DNA from: Alistipes megaguti | GTDB lineage: Bacteria > Bacteroidota > Bacteroidia > Bacteroidales > Rikenellaceae | Reading direction: 5' to 3' | Length of the DNA stretch: 64,000 nucleotides | Assembly: GCF_900604385.1 (NCBI RefSeq) | Contig: NZ_LR027382.1 | Location: 1,947,501-2,011,500 of the forward strand | In this document: positions 35,697 to 42,949 of the stretch, piece after piece | How positions within the stretch are numbered: position 1 is the stretch's first letter | Layout of the letters: every line of letters begins with the position of its first letter | Notes under the pieces: generated by a model | Seen by the model: the letters and a program-made list of their open reading frames with translations, nothing else | What the model was told of the DNA's origin: nothing | Databases searched by the model: none | Program-made: the position numbers and the translations under genes

Positions 35697-35704
35697 TACA
35701 TTCG
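35697..35704 (+). promoter_or_regulatory. Possible -7 box (TACATTCG) of the ECF sigma gene
   Basis: TACATTCG differs from TAnnTTTG by one base and ends 4 bp before ATG 35709. An ECF-specific promoter is equally possible. Confidence 0.3.
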
Positions 35705-35708
35705 CATT

Positions 35709-36287
35709 ATGGTTGAAAACCGACAACTCGCTGATATCCATCTTTTGGAACAGATCAGGCAGGGCGACATGCGGGCATACGAGGAGATCTTCACTCGTTA
35801 CTATACGACGCTGTGTGCCTATACGCGCCTGTATGTGCGGGGAGAAGTCAGCGAGAACATCGTTCAGGACCTGATGCTGTGGTTGTGGGAGAACCGCACG
35901 ACGCTGCACATCACCGAGTCCCTGTCGCGCTACCTGTTTCGTGCGACACGCAACCGGTGTCTCAAGTATCTGAATCACGAGATGGTCGAGCGTCGGGTGT
36001 TGGGGCAGCTTTCCGAGAAGTTGCATGAACAGTTCGAGGCCCCGGATTTCTACGTCATCGAAGAGCTGCAGGAGCGGATCCGCAAGGCGGTCGAGCAGCT
36101 TCCGCCCAGCTATCGGGAGGCATTCGAACTCAACCGTTTCCAGCACAAGACCTATGAAGAGATCGCCGGTCTGCTGGATATCTCACCCAAGACGGTTGAT
36201 TATCGGATCCAGCAGAGCCTGAAGCTGTTACGCATAAGGCTCAAAGAATATTTGCCGCTGATCGCCGTTTTGCTGTGGCACAATTGA
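35709..36287 (+). CDS. ECF-type RNA polymerase sigma-70 factor
   Basis: The 192-residue protein has sigma region 2 (about 18-85; YEEIFTRYYTTLCAYTRLYV, NIVQDLMLWLWENR) and region 4 (about 125-180; LPPSYREAFELNRFQHKTYEEIAGLLDISPKTVDYRIQQSLKLL). It matches the Bacteroidetes ECF group that pairs with FecR anti-sigmas and activates adjacent susC operons. It is divergent from fecR with 121 bp between them, and probably binds promoters upstream of fecR or susC. The next features downstream are the tRNA-Phe terminator and gene on the opposite strand. Confidence 0.93.
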   Translation: MVENRQLADIHLLEQIRQGDMRAYEEIFTRYYTTLCAYTRLYVRGEVSENIVQDLMLWLWENRTTLHITESLSRYLFRATRNRCLKYLNHEMVERRVLGQLSEKLHEQFEAPDFYVIEELQERIRKAVEQLPPSYREAFELNRFQHKTYEEIAGLLDISPKTVDYRIQQSLKLLRIRLKEYLPLIAVLLWHN

Positions 36288-36502
36288 GCCGTCCGGTTTT
36301 TGGAATATTTTCCCGTTCCCCGATTGTGTGACAGGACGTGGGGGGCCCACAAATATCCGACAAAAATATCTCTTTGTAATCCCGAATATTGAGTCTGTAA
36401 GCAGGAGTTTGCCAAAAGACCGGTTCCCGGCTTCCATCTCCACCGATTGCTCCACCAAAAGGTGCCGAAAACCGCTGTTTTTTGCGCTGCCGGCAAAAAG
36501 AG

Positions 36503-36535
36503 AAAACCCTGATTTCGTTTGGAAATCAGGGTTTT
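36503..36535 (-). terminator. Terminator of tRNA-Phe (bidirectional hairpin)
   Basis: AAAACCCTGATTTC (36503-36516) pairs perfectly over 14 bp with GAAATCAGGGTTTT (36522-36535). Both strands are followed by T-rich sequence, so it can also stop readthrough from the sigma gene. Confidence 0.85.
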
Positions 36536-36559
36536 GCAACTTTTTGCTTCTCTTCAAAG

Positions 36560-36632
36560 TGGTACCACCAGGAATCGAACCGGGGACACAAGGATTTTCA
36601 GTCCTTTGCTCTACCAACTGAGCTATGGCACC
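36560..36632 (-). tRNA. tRNA-Phe (anticodon GAA)
   Basis: The minus strand folds as a 73-nt tRNA: acceptor GGTGCCA/TGGTACC, D-arm with GCTCAGTTGGTAGAGC, anticodon loop CTGAAAA (GAA), and T-loop TTCGATT. CCA is not encoded (the next bases are CTT). By my folding the T-stem CCCGG/CCTGG has one C-U mismatch at its centre, which is unusual. It has a perfect -33/-7 promoter and its own terminator. Confidence 0.93.
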
Positions 36633-36667
36633 ATCCGACGATTAGGCCTTTCGGTTTTATCGTGGTG

Positions 36668-36698
36668 CAAAGGTAAACAAAAAAAATCATTCTGCAAA
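36668..36698 (-). promoter_or_regulatory. Promoter of tRNA-Phe
   Basis: Minus-strand TTTG (36698-36695), 19 bases, then TACCTTTG (36675-36668): an exact TTTG-N19-TAnnTTTG Bacteroidetes promoter, 35 bp before the tRNA. Confidence 0.85.
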
Positions 36699-36812
36699 TC
36701 TTTGCTCGAAAAATATCGTGTTTTTTCGCCTTTACCCCTTCCCGATGCCGCCGAATCTCCCTTCGGCAGAATTATTTTTCCGGTCCGTGCCCCTGCGATC
36801 CGCGAAATTTGC

Positions 36813-36820
36813 TACCTTTG
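36813..36820 (+). promoter_or_regulatory. -7 box TACCTTTG before the 136-residue membrane protein gene
   Basis: TACCTTTG matches the consensus and ends 25 bp before ATG 36846. Confidence 0.6.
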
Positions 36821-36845
36821 TATCCGTATCCTCAAGGAGCCGATC

Positions 36846-37256
36846 ATGAAGAAATTTTGGATCATCACCCTTTCGGTGCTTGTCGCAGGGCTGGCACTCT
36901 TTTTCTATTTCCGCTTCTACTTTGTCTTTGGCGAAGGGGTCAAGAGCGGCGAACTGAACTATGTCGTCTACAAGGGGGTTCTTTTCAAGACCTACGAGGG
37001 CAAGCTCATCCAGTCGGGGATCCGATCCCGGACGGCCGGTACGATCCAGTCCTACGAGTTTGAATTTTCGGTCGACGACGAGGCGCTGGCCCGTGAACTG
37101 ATGCTCCTCGGTGGCCGGACCGTCGAGTTGCATTACAAGGAGTATTTCGGGGCGCTTCCCTGGCGCGGTTTCACGAAGTTTGTCGTCGACAGCATCGTCT
37201 CGGCCCCCGTGCAGCAACCCTCTTCGGTCGTCCCCGTCCCGGTTGTGGCCGAGTGA
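36846..37256 (+). CDS. Small conserved membrane-anchored protein of unknown function
   Basis: The protein has 136 residues. One N-terminal transmembrane segment (about 5-26) is followed by a predicted extracytoplasmic beta-rich domain: SGELNYVVYKGVLFKTYEGKL, RTVELHYKEYFGALPWRG and FVVDSIVSA. Similar short Bacteroidetes proteins share the G-x-LFKTYEG-like and HYK-x-Y-x-P-WRG patterns and are sometimes mis-annotated as 6-phosphogluconate dehydrogenase. No active site is visible. Start ATG 36846 follows a good -7 box; the frame is open far upstream but has no promoter there. Confidence 0.8.
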   Translation: MKKFWIITLSVLVAGLALFFYFRFYFVFGEGVKSGELNYVVYKGVLFKTYEGKLIQSGIRSRTAGTIQSYEFEFSVDDEALARELMLLGGRTVELHYKEYFGALPWRGFTKFVVDSIVSAPVQQPSSVVPVPVVAE

Positions 37257-37382
37257 GTCGGCGGCCATCTTCCCCCGTGATTCGGTGCTGCGGGGCTTGT
37301 TGCCGAAAAGAAATCTCTTTTGTTGGCGGGCTCTCACAAGCGTGTAGTAACTTTTGAGAGCAGAAATCCGCTCCTTTGTAAC

Positions 37383-37616
37383 ATGAAACGACAACGACGT
37401 AATGACATTTTGGTGGAGCAGGTCGTGGAGCGGTTGAAGTCGATCCGTCGTGCCCAGGGCCTGACTCAGGAGAGCGTCCGGTTTGATACCGGCCTCAATA
37501 TCGGCCGTATCGAGAGCGGCCGTCACAGCATATTGCTGACGACGCTGGCTGATCTGTGCGATTATTACCACATCTCGCTGGAGGACTTCTTCAGGGAGGT
37601 CGTGACGCGTAAATGA
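37383..37616 (+). CDS. Small XRE-type helix-turn-helix protein
   Basis: The 77-residue protein is a single HTH_3 domain: LVEQVVERLKSIRRAQGLTQ, SVRFDTGLNIGRIESGRHS and LTTLADLCDYYHISLEDFF. It should bind DNA as a dimer. Small proteins of this kind are frequent in Bacteroidales as stand-alone regulators. No toxin gene accompanies it. The preceding membrane-protein gene ends 126 bp upstream, and a strong bidirectional terminator lies just downstream. Confidence 0.85.
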   Translation: MKRQRRNDILVEQVVERLKSIRRAQGLTQESVRFDTGLNIGRIESGRHSILLTTLADLCDYYHISLEDFFREVVTRK

Positions 37617-37640
37617 ACGGTCCGCCCGTTCACTGTCTGA

Positions 37641-37668
37641 AAACCGGGGCTTTGGCCCCGGTTTTTTT
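37641..37668. terminator. Bidirectional terminator between the XRE gene and the GNAT gene
   Basis: AAACCGGGGC (37641-37650) pairs with GCCCCGGTTT (37655-37664), followed by T-runs. It separates two convergent genes. Confidence 0.85.
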
Positions 37669-37699
37669 GTGTCTGTCGGGTGCGGTGAACCGGGGCCTG

Positions 37700-38299
37700 T
37701 CAGTCGGCTGCTTCCCGAAGGAGAATTTTCTCGAAGGCCTCGCGTTGGCCGCTGCGGTAGCGGATCGTCCCGCAGCGGGTGAATCCGTTGCGCGCGAGGA
37801 TGCGCAGCATGCGGTGGTTGTCGAAGTTGGTGTCGATGCGGAAGGCGCGGATGCCGCGCTCAAGGGCCAGACGGGCGGCATGGCGGAGAAATTCCGTCCC
37901 CAGTCCGTGCCCCAGCGCCTCGTCGGCCACGGCCAGCCGGTGGACGACCACATAGGGCCCGGCGGTGAGCCATGCGCCCCGAATCTCGGCATAAGCGGGC
38001 TCACCGTCGAAGAGGATGGCTCCGTAGGCGACGATCGGCTCCTCCTTTCTGTTGCCATTTTCCGGGCGGTTCTCTCCGGAGCCGGACTCTGCAAATGTAT
38101 GTCCGGCGGCCTCTCCGGCGTGACAAAGCACATATCCGCAGGCGTGTGCCACGTCGGCGGCAATGTCGTCGAGAGCGGGGTAGCCGTCCTGCCATTGCTG
38201 GCTTCCGGCGGCGGCCATGCGGTGCCGGGCCTGGCGGATGATCTCCAGAATGCGGGGTATATCGCCGGCAGCGGCGCTTCGGAAGCGTGTTTTTTCCAT
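37700..38299 (-). CDS. GNAT family N-acetyltransferase
   Basis: The 199-residue protein has the GNAT order: an N-terminal IRQARHRMAAAGSQQWQDGYP helix, then VVVHRLAVADEALGHGLGTEFLRHA with the acetyl-CoA-binding R/Q-x-x-G-x-G/A region (here EALGHGLG), then FRIDTNFDNHRMLRILARNGF. The QWxDGYP segment near residue 38 occurs in a Bacteroidetes/Firmicutes subgroup of unknown substrate. ATG 38299 is chosen because it starts METK-like MEKTRFRSA; the frame extends upstream without homology. Confidence 0.85.
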   Translation of the reverse strand: MEKTRFRSAAAGDIPRILEIIRQARHRMAAAGSQQWQDGYPALDDIAADVAHACGYVLCHAGEAAGHTFAESGSGENRPENGNRKEEPIVAYGAILFDGEPAYAEIRGAWLTAGPYVVVHRLAVADEALGHGLGTEFLRHAARLALERGIRAFRIDTNFDNHRMLRILARNGFTRCGTIRYRSGQREAFEKILLREAAD

Positions 38300-38708
38300 G
38301 ACGAGTCGATCTTTTGCGGAGGTTCGGGCGGACGTGCGTGCCAAAGTCCGTTATCCGAGGGGCGCGCCGACCATCCGGCGGACGGCATTTTCGGGGGACG
38401 GACCGTGCCAAGCGCATTCCGTTTCCGACAAAGATACGAAAAGTTCCGACGCGGTGCAGCCTCCGCACCGGTGAAAAAGCCTGTTCCGGGCGTTCCGGAC
38501 GGTCGGACATGGCGTTTTGTCACCTCGTCGTCGCTGACTTTTTGTCACTTTTTGACACAAAATCGGACAATATGTGACAATTTATGACAATTTTCTGGAT
38601 TTTTGGTCGTGGCACACGATTTGATCGGATAGGGGGTGAAACCGCTTCGAAAGAGGCGGGGAAGAATAAGAAAATGTTAAACTAAAATAAACCAAGGAGG
38701 ATTTAATT
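38300..38708. other. Intergenic region with GNAT promoter and a cluster of TGTCA/TGACA sites before hsp20
   Basis: A minus-strand TATCTTTG (plus CAAAGATA 38429-38436) may serve the GNAT gene. From 38518 to 38589 there are five TGTCA/TGACA pentamers (518, 543, 553, 575, 585) in an AT-rich patch, upstream of hsp20. No gene is seen. A good Shine-Dalgarno (AAGGAGG, about 38694) precedes hsp20, which is unusual in this genome. Confidence 0.6.
38429..38436 (-). promoter_or_regulatory. -7 box TATCTTTG, probably for the GNAT gene
   Basis: Exact TAnnTTTG on the minus strand, about 130 bp before ATG 38299; leader would be long. Confidence 0.5.
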
Positions 38709-39146
38709 ATGGTACCTGTAAGACGTAATCAAAACTGGTTGCCGAGTATTTTCAACGATTTGCTGAACAACGATTTCTTGATGGAACGCCGCAACACGAC
38801 GGCTCCGGCTGTGAACATCATCGAGAATGACGACGAGTATAAGGTCGAAGTTGCCGCTCCGGGTATGACCAAGGAGGATTTCAAGGTGCATATCAACGAG
38901 GACAACGAGCTGGTCATCTCGATGGAGAAGCACAGCGAGGAGAAGGAGGAGGACAAGAAGCACAAAGGCACGTATCTGCGTCGGGAGTTTTCCTACACGC
39001 AGTTCCAGCAGAACCTGCTGCTTCCTGACAATGTCGAGCGCGAGAAGATCTCCGCGAAAGTGGAGAACGGTGTGATGAGTATCGACCTCCCGAAGAAGAA
39101 GGAGACGGAAGCTTCGGCTGTGGCTCGTCAGATTGAGATCAAATAA
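38709..39146 (+). CDS. Hsp20/alpha-crystallin family small heat shock protein
   Basis: The 145-residue holdase chaperone has a short N-terminal region with WLPSIFNDLLNNDF. The alpha-crystallin domain (about 35-130) follows: EYKVEVAAPGMTKEDFKVHI, the acidic-basic loop KEEDKKHKGTYLRREFSYTQF and the AKVENGVMSIDLPK strand. It binds unfolding proteins in the cytoplasm and should be stress-induced. The clustered TGTCA/TGACA sites upstream are candidate operators. The gene has its own terminator. Confidence 0.95.
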   Translation: MVPVRRNQNWLPSIFNDLLNNDFLMERRNTTAPAVNIIENDDEYKVEVAAPGMTKEDFKVHINEDNELVISMEKHSEEKEEDKKHKGTYLRREFSYTQFQQNLLLPDNVEREKISAKVENGVMSIDLPKKKETEASAVARQIEIK

Positions 39147-39165
39147 TCGTCGGTACCCGGCCTTT

Positions 39166-39199
39166 GAGAGCCCTGCGAGAGCGGGGCTCTCTTTTTTTT
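39166..39199 (+). terminator. Terminator of hsp20
   Basis: GAGAGCCCTGC (39166-39176) pairs with GCGGGGCTCTC (39181-39191) with one G-U pair, followed by eight T. Confidence 0.9.
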
Positions 39200-39363
39200 G
39201 CCCGTATGCGGCCTGGCCCTCTCCGGTCGGCCGCCTTTCGGGGGGGGGCCGGGCCCGGCGGAGCGCGACGGACGATGGGGAGAAGAGCCCTCCGGCGAGC
39301 GGAAAAGCCGCCTTCGTGCGAGGAAAAGTGCCCTGCGGGGGAACAGCTATGAAAAAAAACGGC

Positions 39364-39371
39364 TATCTTTG
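39364..39371 (+). promoter_or_regulatory. -7 box TATCTTTG of the lut operon
   Basis: Exact TAnnTTTG, 81 bp before lutA ATG 39453. Confidence 0.6.
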
Positions 39372-39452
39372 ACGGTGCGTTCGTGCGCCCCGGCGCGGCG
39401 GACGCAGAACCGAACATACCCATAACAAACAACAAGCGAACAACAAGAACGG

Positions 39453-40193
39453 ATGAAGGTCGGACTGTTCATTCCCTGTTATATCAATGCGGTCTACCCC
39501 GAGGTGGGTCGCGCCTCGTACGAACTGCTGCAGCGGGTCGGCTGCGAGGTGGACTACCCCCTGGATCAGACCTGCTGCGGCCAGCCGATGGCCAATGCGG
39601 GCTTCGAGAAGGATGCCCGGGCCCTGGCCGAACACATGAACGAACTCTTTGCGCGTTATGACTACGTGGTAGGGCCGTCGGCCAGCTGCGTGGTTTTCGT
39701 GCGCGAGGGCTACCCGCGGCTGCTGAAGGATTACCGCGAACACGCCTGCGTCGATGCGCGGATCTGGGAGATCTGCGAGTTTCTGCACGACGTGGTGCGC
39801 CCGACGCGGCTCGATGCCCGCTTCCCGCACCGGGTGAGCCTCCACAACTCCTGCCACGGCGTGCGGCGCATGGGGCTCTCGTCGCCGAGCGAGGAGAAGG
39901 TTCCCTACCACTCGAAGCTGCGCGACCTGCTGTCGCTGGTCGAGGGGATCGACGTGGTGGAGCCCGAGCGGCGCGACGAGTGCTGCGGCTTCGGCGGAAT
40001 GTTCTCCGTCGAGGAGAACGCGGTTTCGGTGGCCATGGGCCGTGCGAAGGTCGGCCGCCACATCGACACCGGAGCGGAGTATATCACGGGGGCCGATTCG
40101 TCGTGCCTGATGCACATGCAGGGGATCATCACGCGGGAGAAGCTTCCGATCCGGACGATCCACATGGTTGAAATTCTCAATTCGAGGTCATGA
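39453..40193 (+). CDS. lutA: Lactate utilisation protein LutA (Fe-S oxidoreductase, CCG domains)
   Basis: The 246-residue protein has two CCG domains: DQTCCGQPMANAG (about 38-50) and RRDECCGFGGMFSVEE (about 177-192), each preceded by an upstream cysteine-containing segment (VGPSASC, LHNSCHG). With LutB and LutC it forms a cytoplasmic complex that oxidises L-lactate to pyruvate. It overlaps lutB by 4 bp (ATGA), showing translational coupling. Length and motifs are normal. Confidence 0.93.
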   Translation: MKVGLFIPCYINAVYPEVGRASYELLQRVGCEVDYPLDQTCCGQPMANAGFEKDARALAEHMNELFARYDYVVGPSASCVVFVREGYPRLLKDYREHACVDARIWEICEFLHDVVRPTRLDARFPHRVSLHNSCHGVRRMGLSSPSEEKVPYHSKLRDLLSLVEGIDVVEPERRDECCGFGGMFSVEENAVSVAMGRAKVGRHIDTGAEYITGADSSCLMHMQGIITREKLPIRTIHMVEILNSRS

Positions 40194-41560
40194 GTACGCA
40201 TTCCAAAGCCGCCAAACGATTCGTGGCCGATGCCGAACGGCTGGCCTGGCACGACCGGGCGCTGTACGCCGTGCGCGGAAAGCGCGACCGGATGATGGAG
40301 ACGGTGCCCGAGTGGGAGGAGTTGCGGCGCCTCTCGTCGGAGATCAAGCTGCATACGCTGAGCCGCCTGGGGGACTACCTCTGCGAGTTCGAGCGCAACG
40401 CCACGGCCAACGGCATGCAGGTCCACTGGGCCGCGGATGCCGCCGAGATGAACGAAACGGTGTGGGAGCTGATCCGCCGCCACGGCGGACGGCGCCTCGT
40501 CAAGAGCAAGTCGATGCTCGCCGAGGAGTGCGGGCTGACGCCCTACCTCGAGGCGCGGGGCGTCGAGGCCGTGGAGAGCGACCTGGGCGAGCGGATCATG
40601 CAGCTGCTGCACATGCCGCCGAGCCATATCGTGCTGCCGGCCATCGCCGTGCGCAGAGAGGAGGTGGGGGCGCTGTTCGAGCGCAAGATGGGGACCGAGG
40701 CGGGCAACAGTGACCCGACCTATCTGACCCATGCTGCACGGCGCGCCCTGCGGCAGAAGTTCCTCGAGGCGGACGTCTCGATGACGGGTGTCAACTTTGC
40801 CGTGGCCTCGACCGGGGCGCTGGCCGTCTGCACGAACGAGGGCAATGCCGACATGGGAACCTCGTTCGCCGATCTGCACATCGCCATCATGGGCATCGAG
40901 AAGGTGATTCCCGACATGGAGGCGCTGGGGGTCTTCACGCGATTGCTGGCGCGTTCGGGTACGGGACAGCCCGTGACGACCTACACGTCGCTCTACCGGC
41001 GGCCGGACCCGGGCCGCCAGATCCATGTCATTCTGGTCGACAACGGCCGTTCGGAGTGGCTGGCCGACGAGGCGCACCGCAACATGCTCAAGTGCCTGCG
41101 ATGCGGCGCCTGCATGAATACCTGTCCGGTCTACCGGCGTTCGGGCGGCTACTCCTATTCGTACTTCATCCCCGGTCCGCTGGGGATCAACCTCGGGATG
41201 CTGCGCTCGCCGAAGCTCTACCACGGCAACGTCTCGGCCTGCTCGCTGTGCTACTCGTGTTCGAGCGTCTGCCCGGCGAAGATCGACCTTGGGGAGCAGA
41301 TCTACGAGTGGCGGCAGCGGCTCGACGGCATGGGGCTTGCCGATCCGATGAAGAAGGCGGCCGTCAAGGGGATGGACTTCATCATGGGGGGGCGTCGCCG
41401 CTTCTACGGCGGCATTGCGCTGGGACACCTGGCCGAGAAGCTGCCCCGGGGGCTGGTCGAGAGCGGCCTGAATCCGTGGAGTGCACCGGGACGTGCGCTG
41501 CCGCCCATTGCGGGGCAGAGTTTCAACGCCTGGTGGAAAAAAGAGAAAGCGAACAAGTAA
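40190..41560 (+). CDS. lutB: Lactate utilisation iron-sulfur protein LutB
   Basis: The 456-residue protein has an N-terminal LUD domain (about 60-290; LVKSKSMLAEECGL, HIVLPAIAVRREEVG, TGVNFAVASTGALAVCTNEGNA). Two 4Fe-4S motifs follow: CLRCGACMNTCP and CSLCYSCSSVCP (each C-x2-C-x2-C-x3-CP). A C-terminal tail completes it. It is the central electron-transferring subunit of the LutABC L-lactate oxidation complex. It starts within the end of lutA and is followed 1 bp later by lutC. Confidence 0.95.
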   Translation: MSTHSKAAKRFVADAERLAWHDRALYAVRGKRDRMMETVPEWEELRRLSSEIKLHTLSRLGDYLCEFERNATANGMQVHWAADAAEMNETVWELIRRHGGRRLVKSKSMLAEECGLTPYLEARGVEAVESDLGERIMQLLHMPPSHIVLPAIAVRREEVGALFERKMGTEAGNSDPTYLTHAARRALRQKFLEADVSMTGVNFAVASTGALAVCTNEGNADMGTSFADLHIAIMGIEKVIPDMEALGVFTRLLARSGTGQPVTTYTSLYRRPDPGRQIHVILVDNGRSEWLADEAHRNMLKCLRCGACMNTCPVYRRSGGYSYSYFIPGPLGINLGMLRSPKLYHGNVSACSLCYSCSSVCPAKIDLGEQIYEWRQRLDGMGLADPMKKAAVKGMDFIMGGRRRFYGGIALGHLAEKLPRGLVESGLNPWSAPGRALPPIAGQSFNAWWKKEKANK

Positions 41561-41561
41561 G

Positions 41562-42140
41562 ATGAACAGCAAGGAGAAGATATTGAAGAGTCTGGCGGCG
41601 GACGGCATGGCCGTCCGGCCGCGCCCGACGATGGATTTCGTTCCGCAGCGCTTTGCCGACCGCGAGCAGACGTTTGTCGAGCGGCTCGAGGCTGCGGGCG
41701 GTACGGCCGTGCGGATGGAGCCGGGCGAGACGCTCGACGGATTGATCGCCCGCCTCTACCCCGAGGCGCGGCGCATCGCCTCGACGCTGCCCGAGGTGAC
41801 CTCGGCAACGGTGGATCCCGACCGCGTGGAGGATCCGCGCCAACTGGTCGACGTGGATCTGGGCGTGGTGCGCGGCTCGTTCGGCGTAGCGGAGAACGGC
41901 GCCGTATGGATTGCGCAGGATATCCGCCACAAGGCGCTCTACTTCGGCGCCACGTCGCTGATGATCGTCATTCCGCGCGATGCGCTGGTCGATACGATGC
42001 ACGAGGCGGTCGTGCGCCCCGAGGTGGACGACTTCGGCTACGGCTGCTTCATGTCGGGTCCCTCGAAGACGGCCGACATCGAACAGGCGCTGGTCTTCGG
42101 GGCCCACGGACCGATGACGGTCACGGTCGTGCTCCGGTAA
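41562..42140 (+). CDS. lutC: Lactate utilisation protein LutC (LUD domain)
   Basis: The 192-residue protein is a stand-alone LUD domain: VDVDLGVVRGSFGVAENGAVW, MIVIPRDALVDTMHEAV, GPSKTADIEQALVFGAHGP (the SKTADIE motif is diagnostic). It completes the lutABC set. ATG 41562 begins MNSKEKILKSL; upstream in-frame sequence is out-of-frame lutB. cutC starts 74 bp later. Confidence 0.93.
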   Translation: MNSKEKILKSLAADGMAVRPRPTMDFVPQRFADREQTFVERLEAAGGTAVRMEPGETLDGLIARLYPEARRIASTLPEVTSATVDPDRVEDPRQLVDVDLGVVRGSFGVAENGAVWIAQDIRHKALYFGATSLMIVIPRDALVDTMHEAVVRPEVDDFGYGCFMSGPSKTADIEQALVFGAHGPMTVTVVLR

Positions 42141-42214
42141 CCGGGCGGGAAAGGATGAATGCGAGGGCGTTGCCGCATCGTGGCGGCCGCCTCTTTCGGA
42201 AAAAACGAAGAACG

Positions 42215-42949
42215 ATGAAAACCGAATTGTGTGCCTACTCTGTCGAATCGTGCCGTACGGCGGCACGTGCGGGGGTGGACCGCGTGGAACTCTGCGCTTC
42301 GCCGTGGGAGGGGGGAACGACCCCTTCGGCCGCCTCGATCCGCGGGGCGCGCCGTGTGGAGGGGATCCGTCTCCAGGTGATGATCCGCCCGCGAGGCGGC
42401 GATTTCTGCTATACGGATGACGAGGTCGCGCAGATGGCCGAAGAGATCCGCTTCGCCCGTGAATGCGGGGCCGACGGCGTGGTGCTGGGGCTGCTGACTC
42501 CGGAGGGCGAGGTCGACCGCGTGCGCACGGCATGTCTGGTGGCCGAGGCCGGAGCGCTGGAGGTGACCTTCCACCGGGCCTTCGACATGACGCGCGACCC
42601 GATGGCGGCGCTTGAGACGGTCATCGCGTGCGGATGCCGGCGCATCCTCACCTCCGGGGGAAGCAATACGGCCGTGGAGGGGATTGCGACCCTCGGCGAA
42701 CTGGTCACGCGGGCCGCGGGGCGCATCGAGATCATGGCCGGCAGCGGCGTGAATGCCGCCAATGCGCGGCAGCTGGCCGCAACGGGGGTCGATGCGCTGC
42801 ACTTCAGTGCCCGGGGCTGGCGCGAGAGCCGTATGCACTACCGCAATCCGAAGGTCTCGATGGGAGGACTCGACGGGGTGCCCGAATATGCGACGCTGTG
42901 CGCCGACGAGGCGAAGATCCGGGAAATACTCAAAGCTCTTGAACGATGA
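42215..42949 (+). CDS. cutC: CutC family protein
   Basis: The 244-residue TIM-barrel protein has the CutC landmarks ELCAYSVESCRTAARAGVDR, VELCASPWEGG..PS, VMIRPRGGDFCY, GADGVVLGLL, VTFHRAFDM and ILTSGG. CutC was named for copper tolerance in E. coli, but its biochemical role is not settled. It overlaps the next gene by 4 bp (ATGA). ATG 42215 starts MKTELCAYS and is preferred over in-frame codons inside lutC. Confidence 0.93.
   Translation: MKTELCAYSVESCRTAARAGVDRVELCASPWEGGTTPSAASIRGARRVEGIRLQVMIRPRGGDFCYTDDEVAQMAEEIRFARECGADGVVLGLLTPEGEVDRVRTACLVAEAGALEVTFHRAFDMTRDPMAALETVIACGCRRILTSGGSNTAVEGIATLGELVTRAAGRIEIMAGSGVNAANARQLAATGVDALHFSARGWRESRMHYRNPKVSMGGLDGVPEYATLCADEAKIREILKALER

Larger units (their letters stand above)
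39147..39452. other. Intergenic region between hsp20 and lutA
   Basis: It holds the hsp20 terminator (39166-39199), a run of nine G at 39240-39248 followed by GC-rich sequence, and the lut promoter box at 39364-39371. No gene is supported. Confidence 0.6.

Noticed and set aside
39200..39372. Small plus-strand frames in the GC-rich gap before lutA
   Set aside because: Compositionally extreme, no homology, and they overlap the lut promoter and a G9 run.
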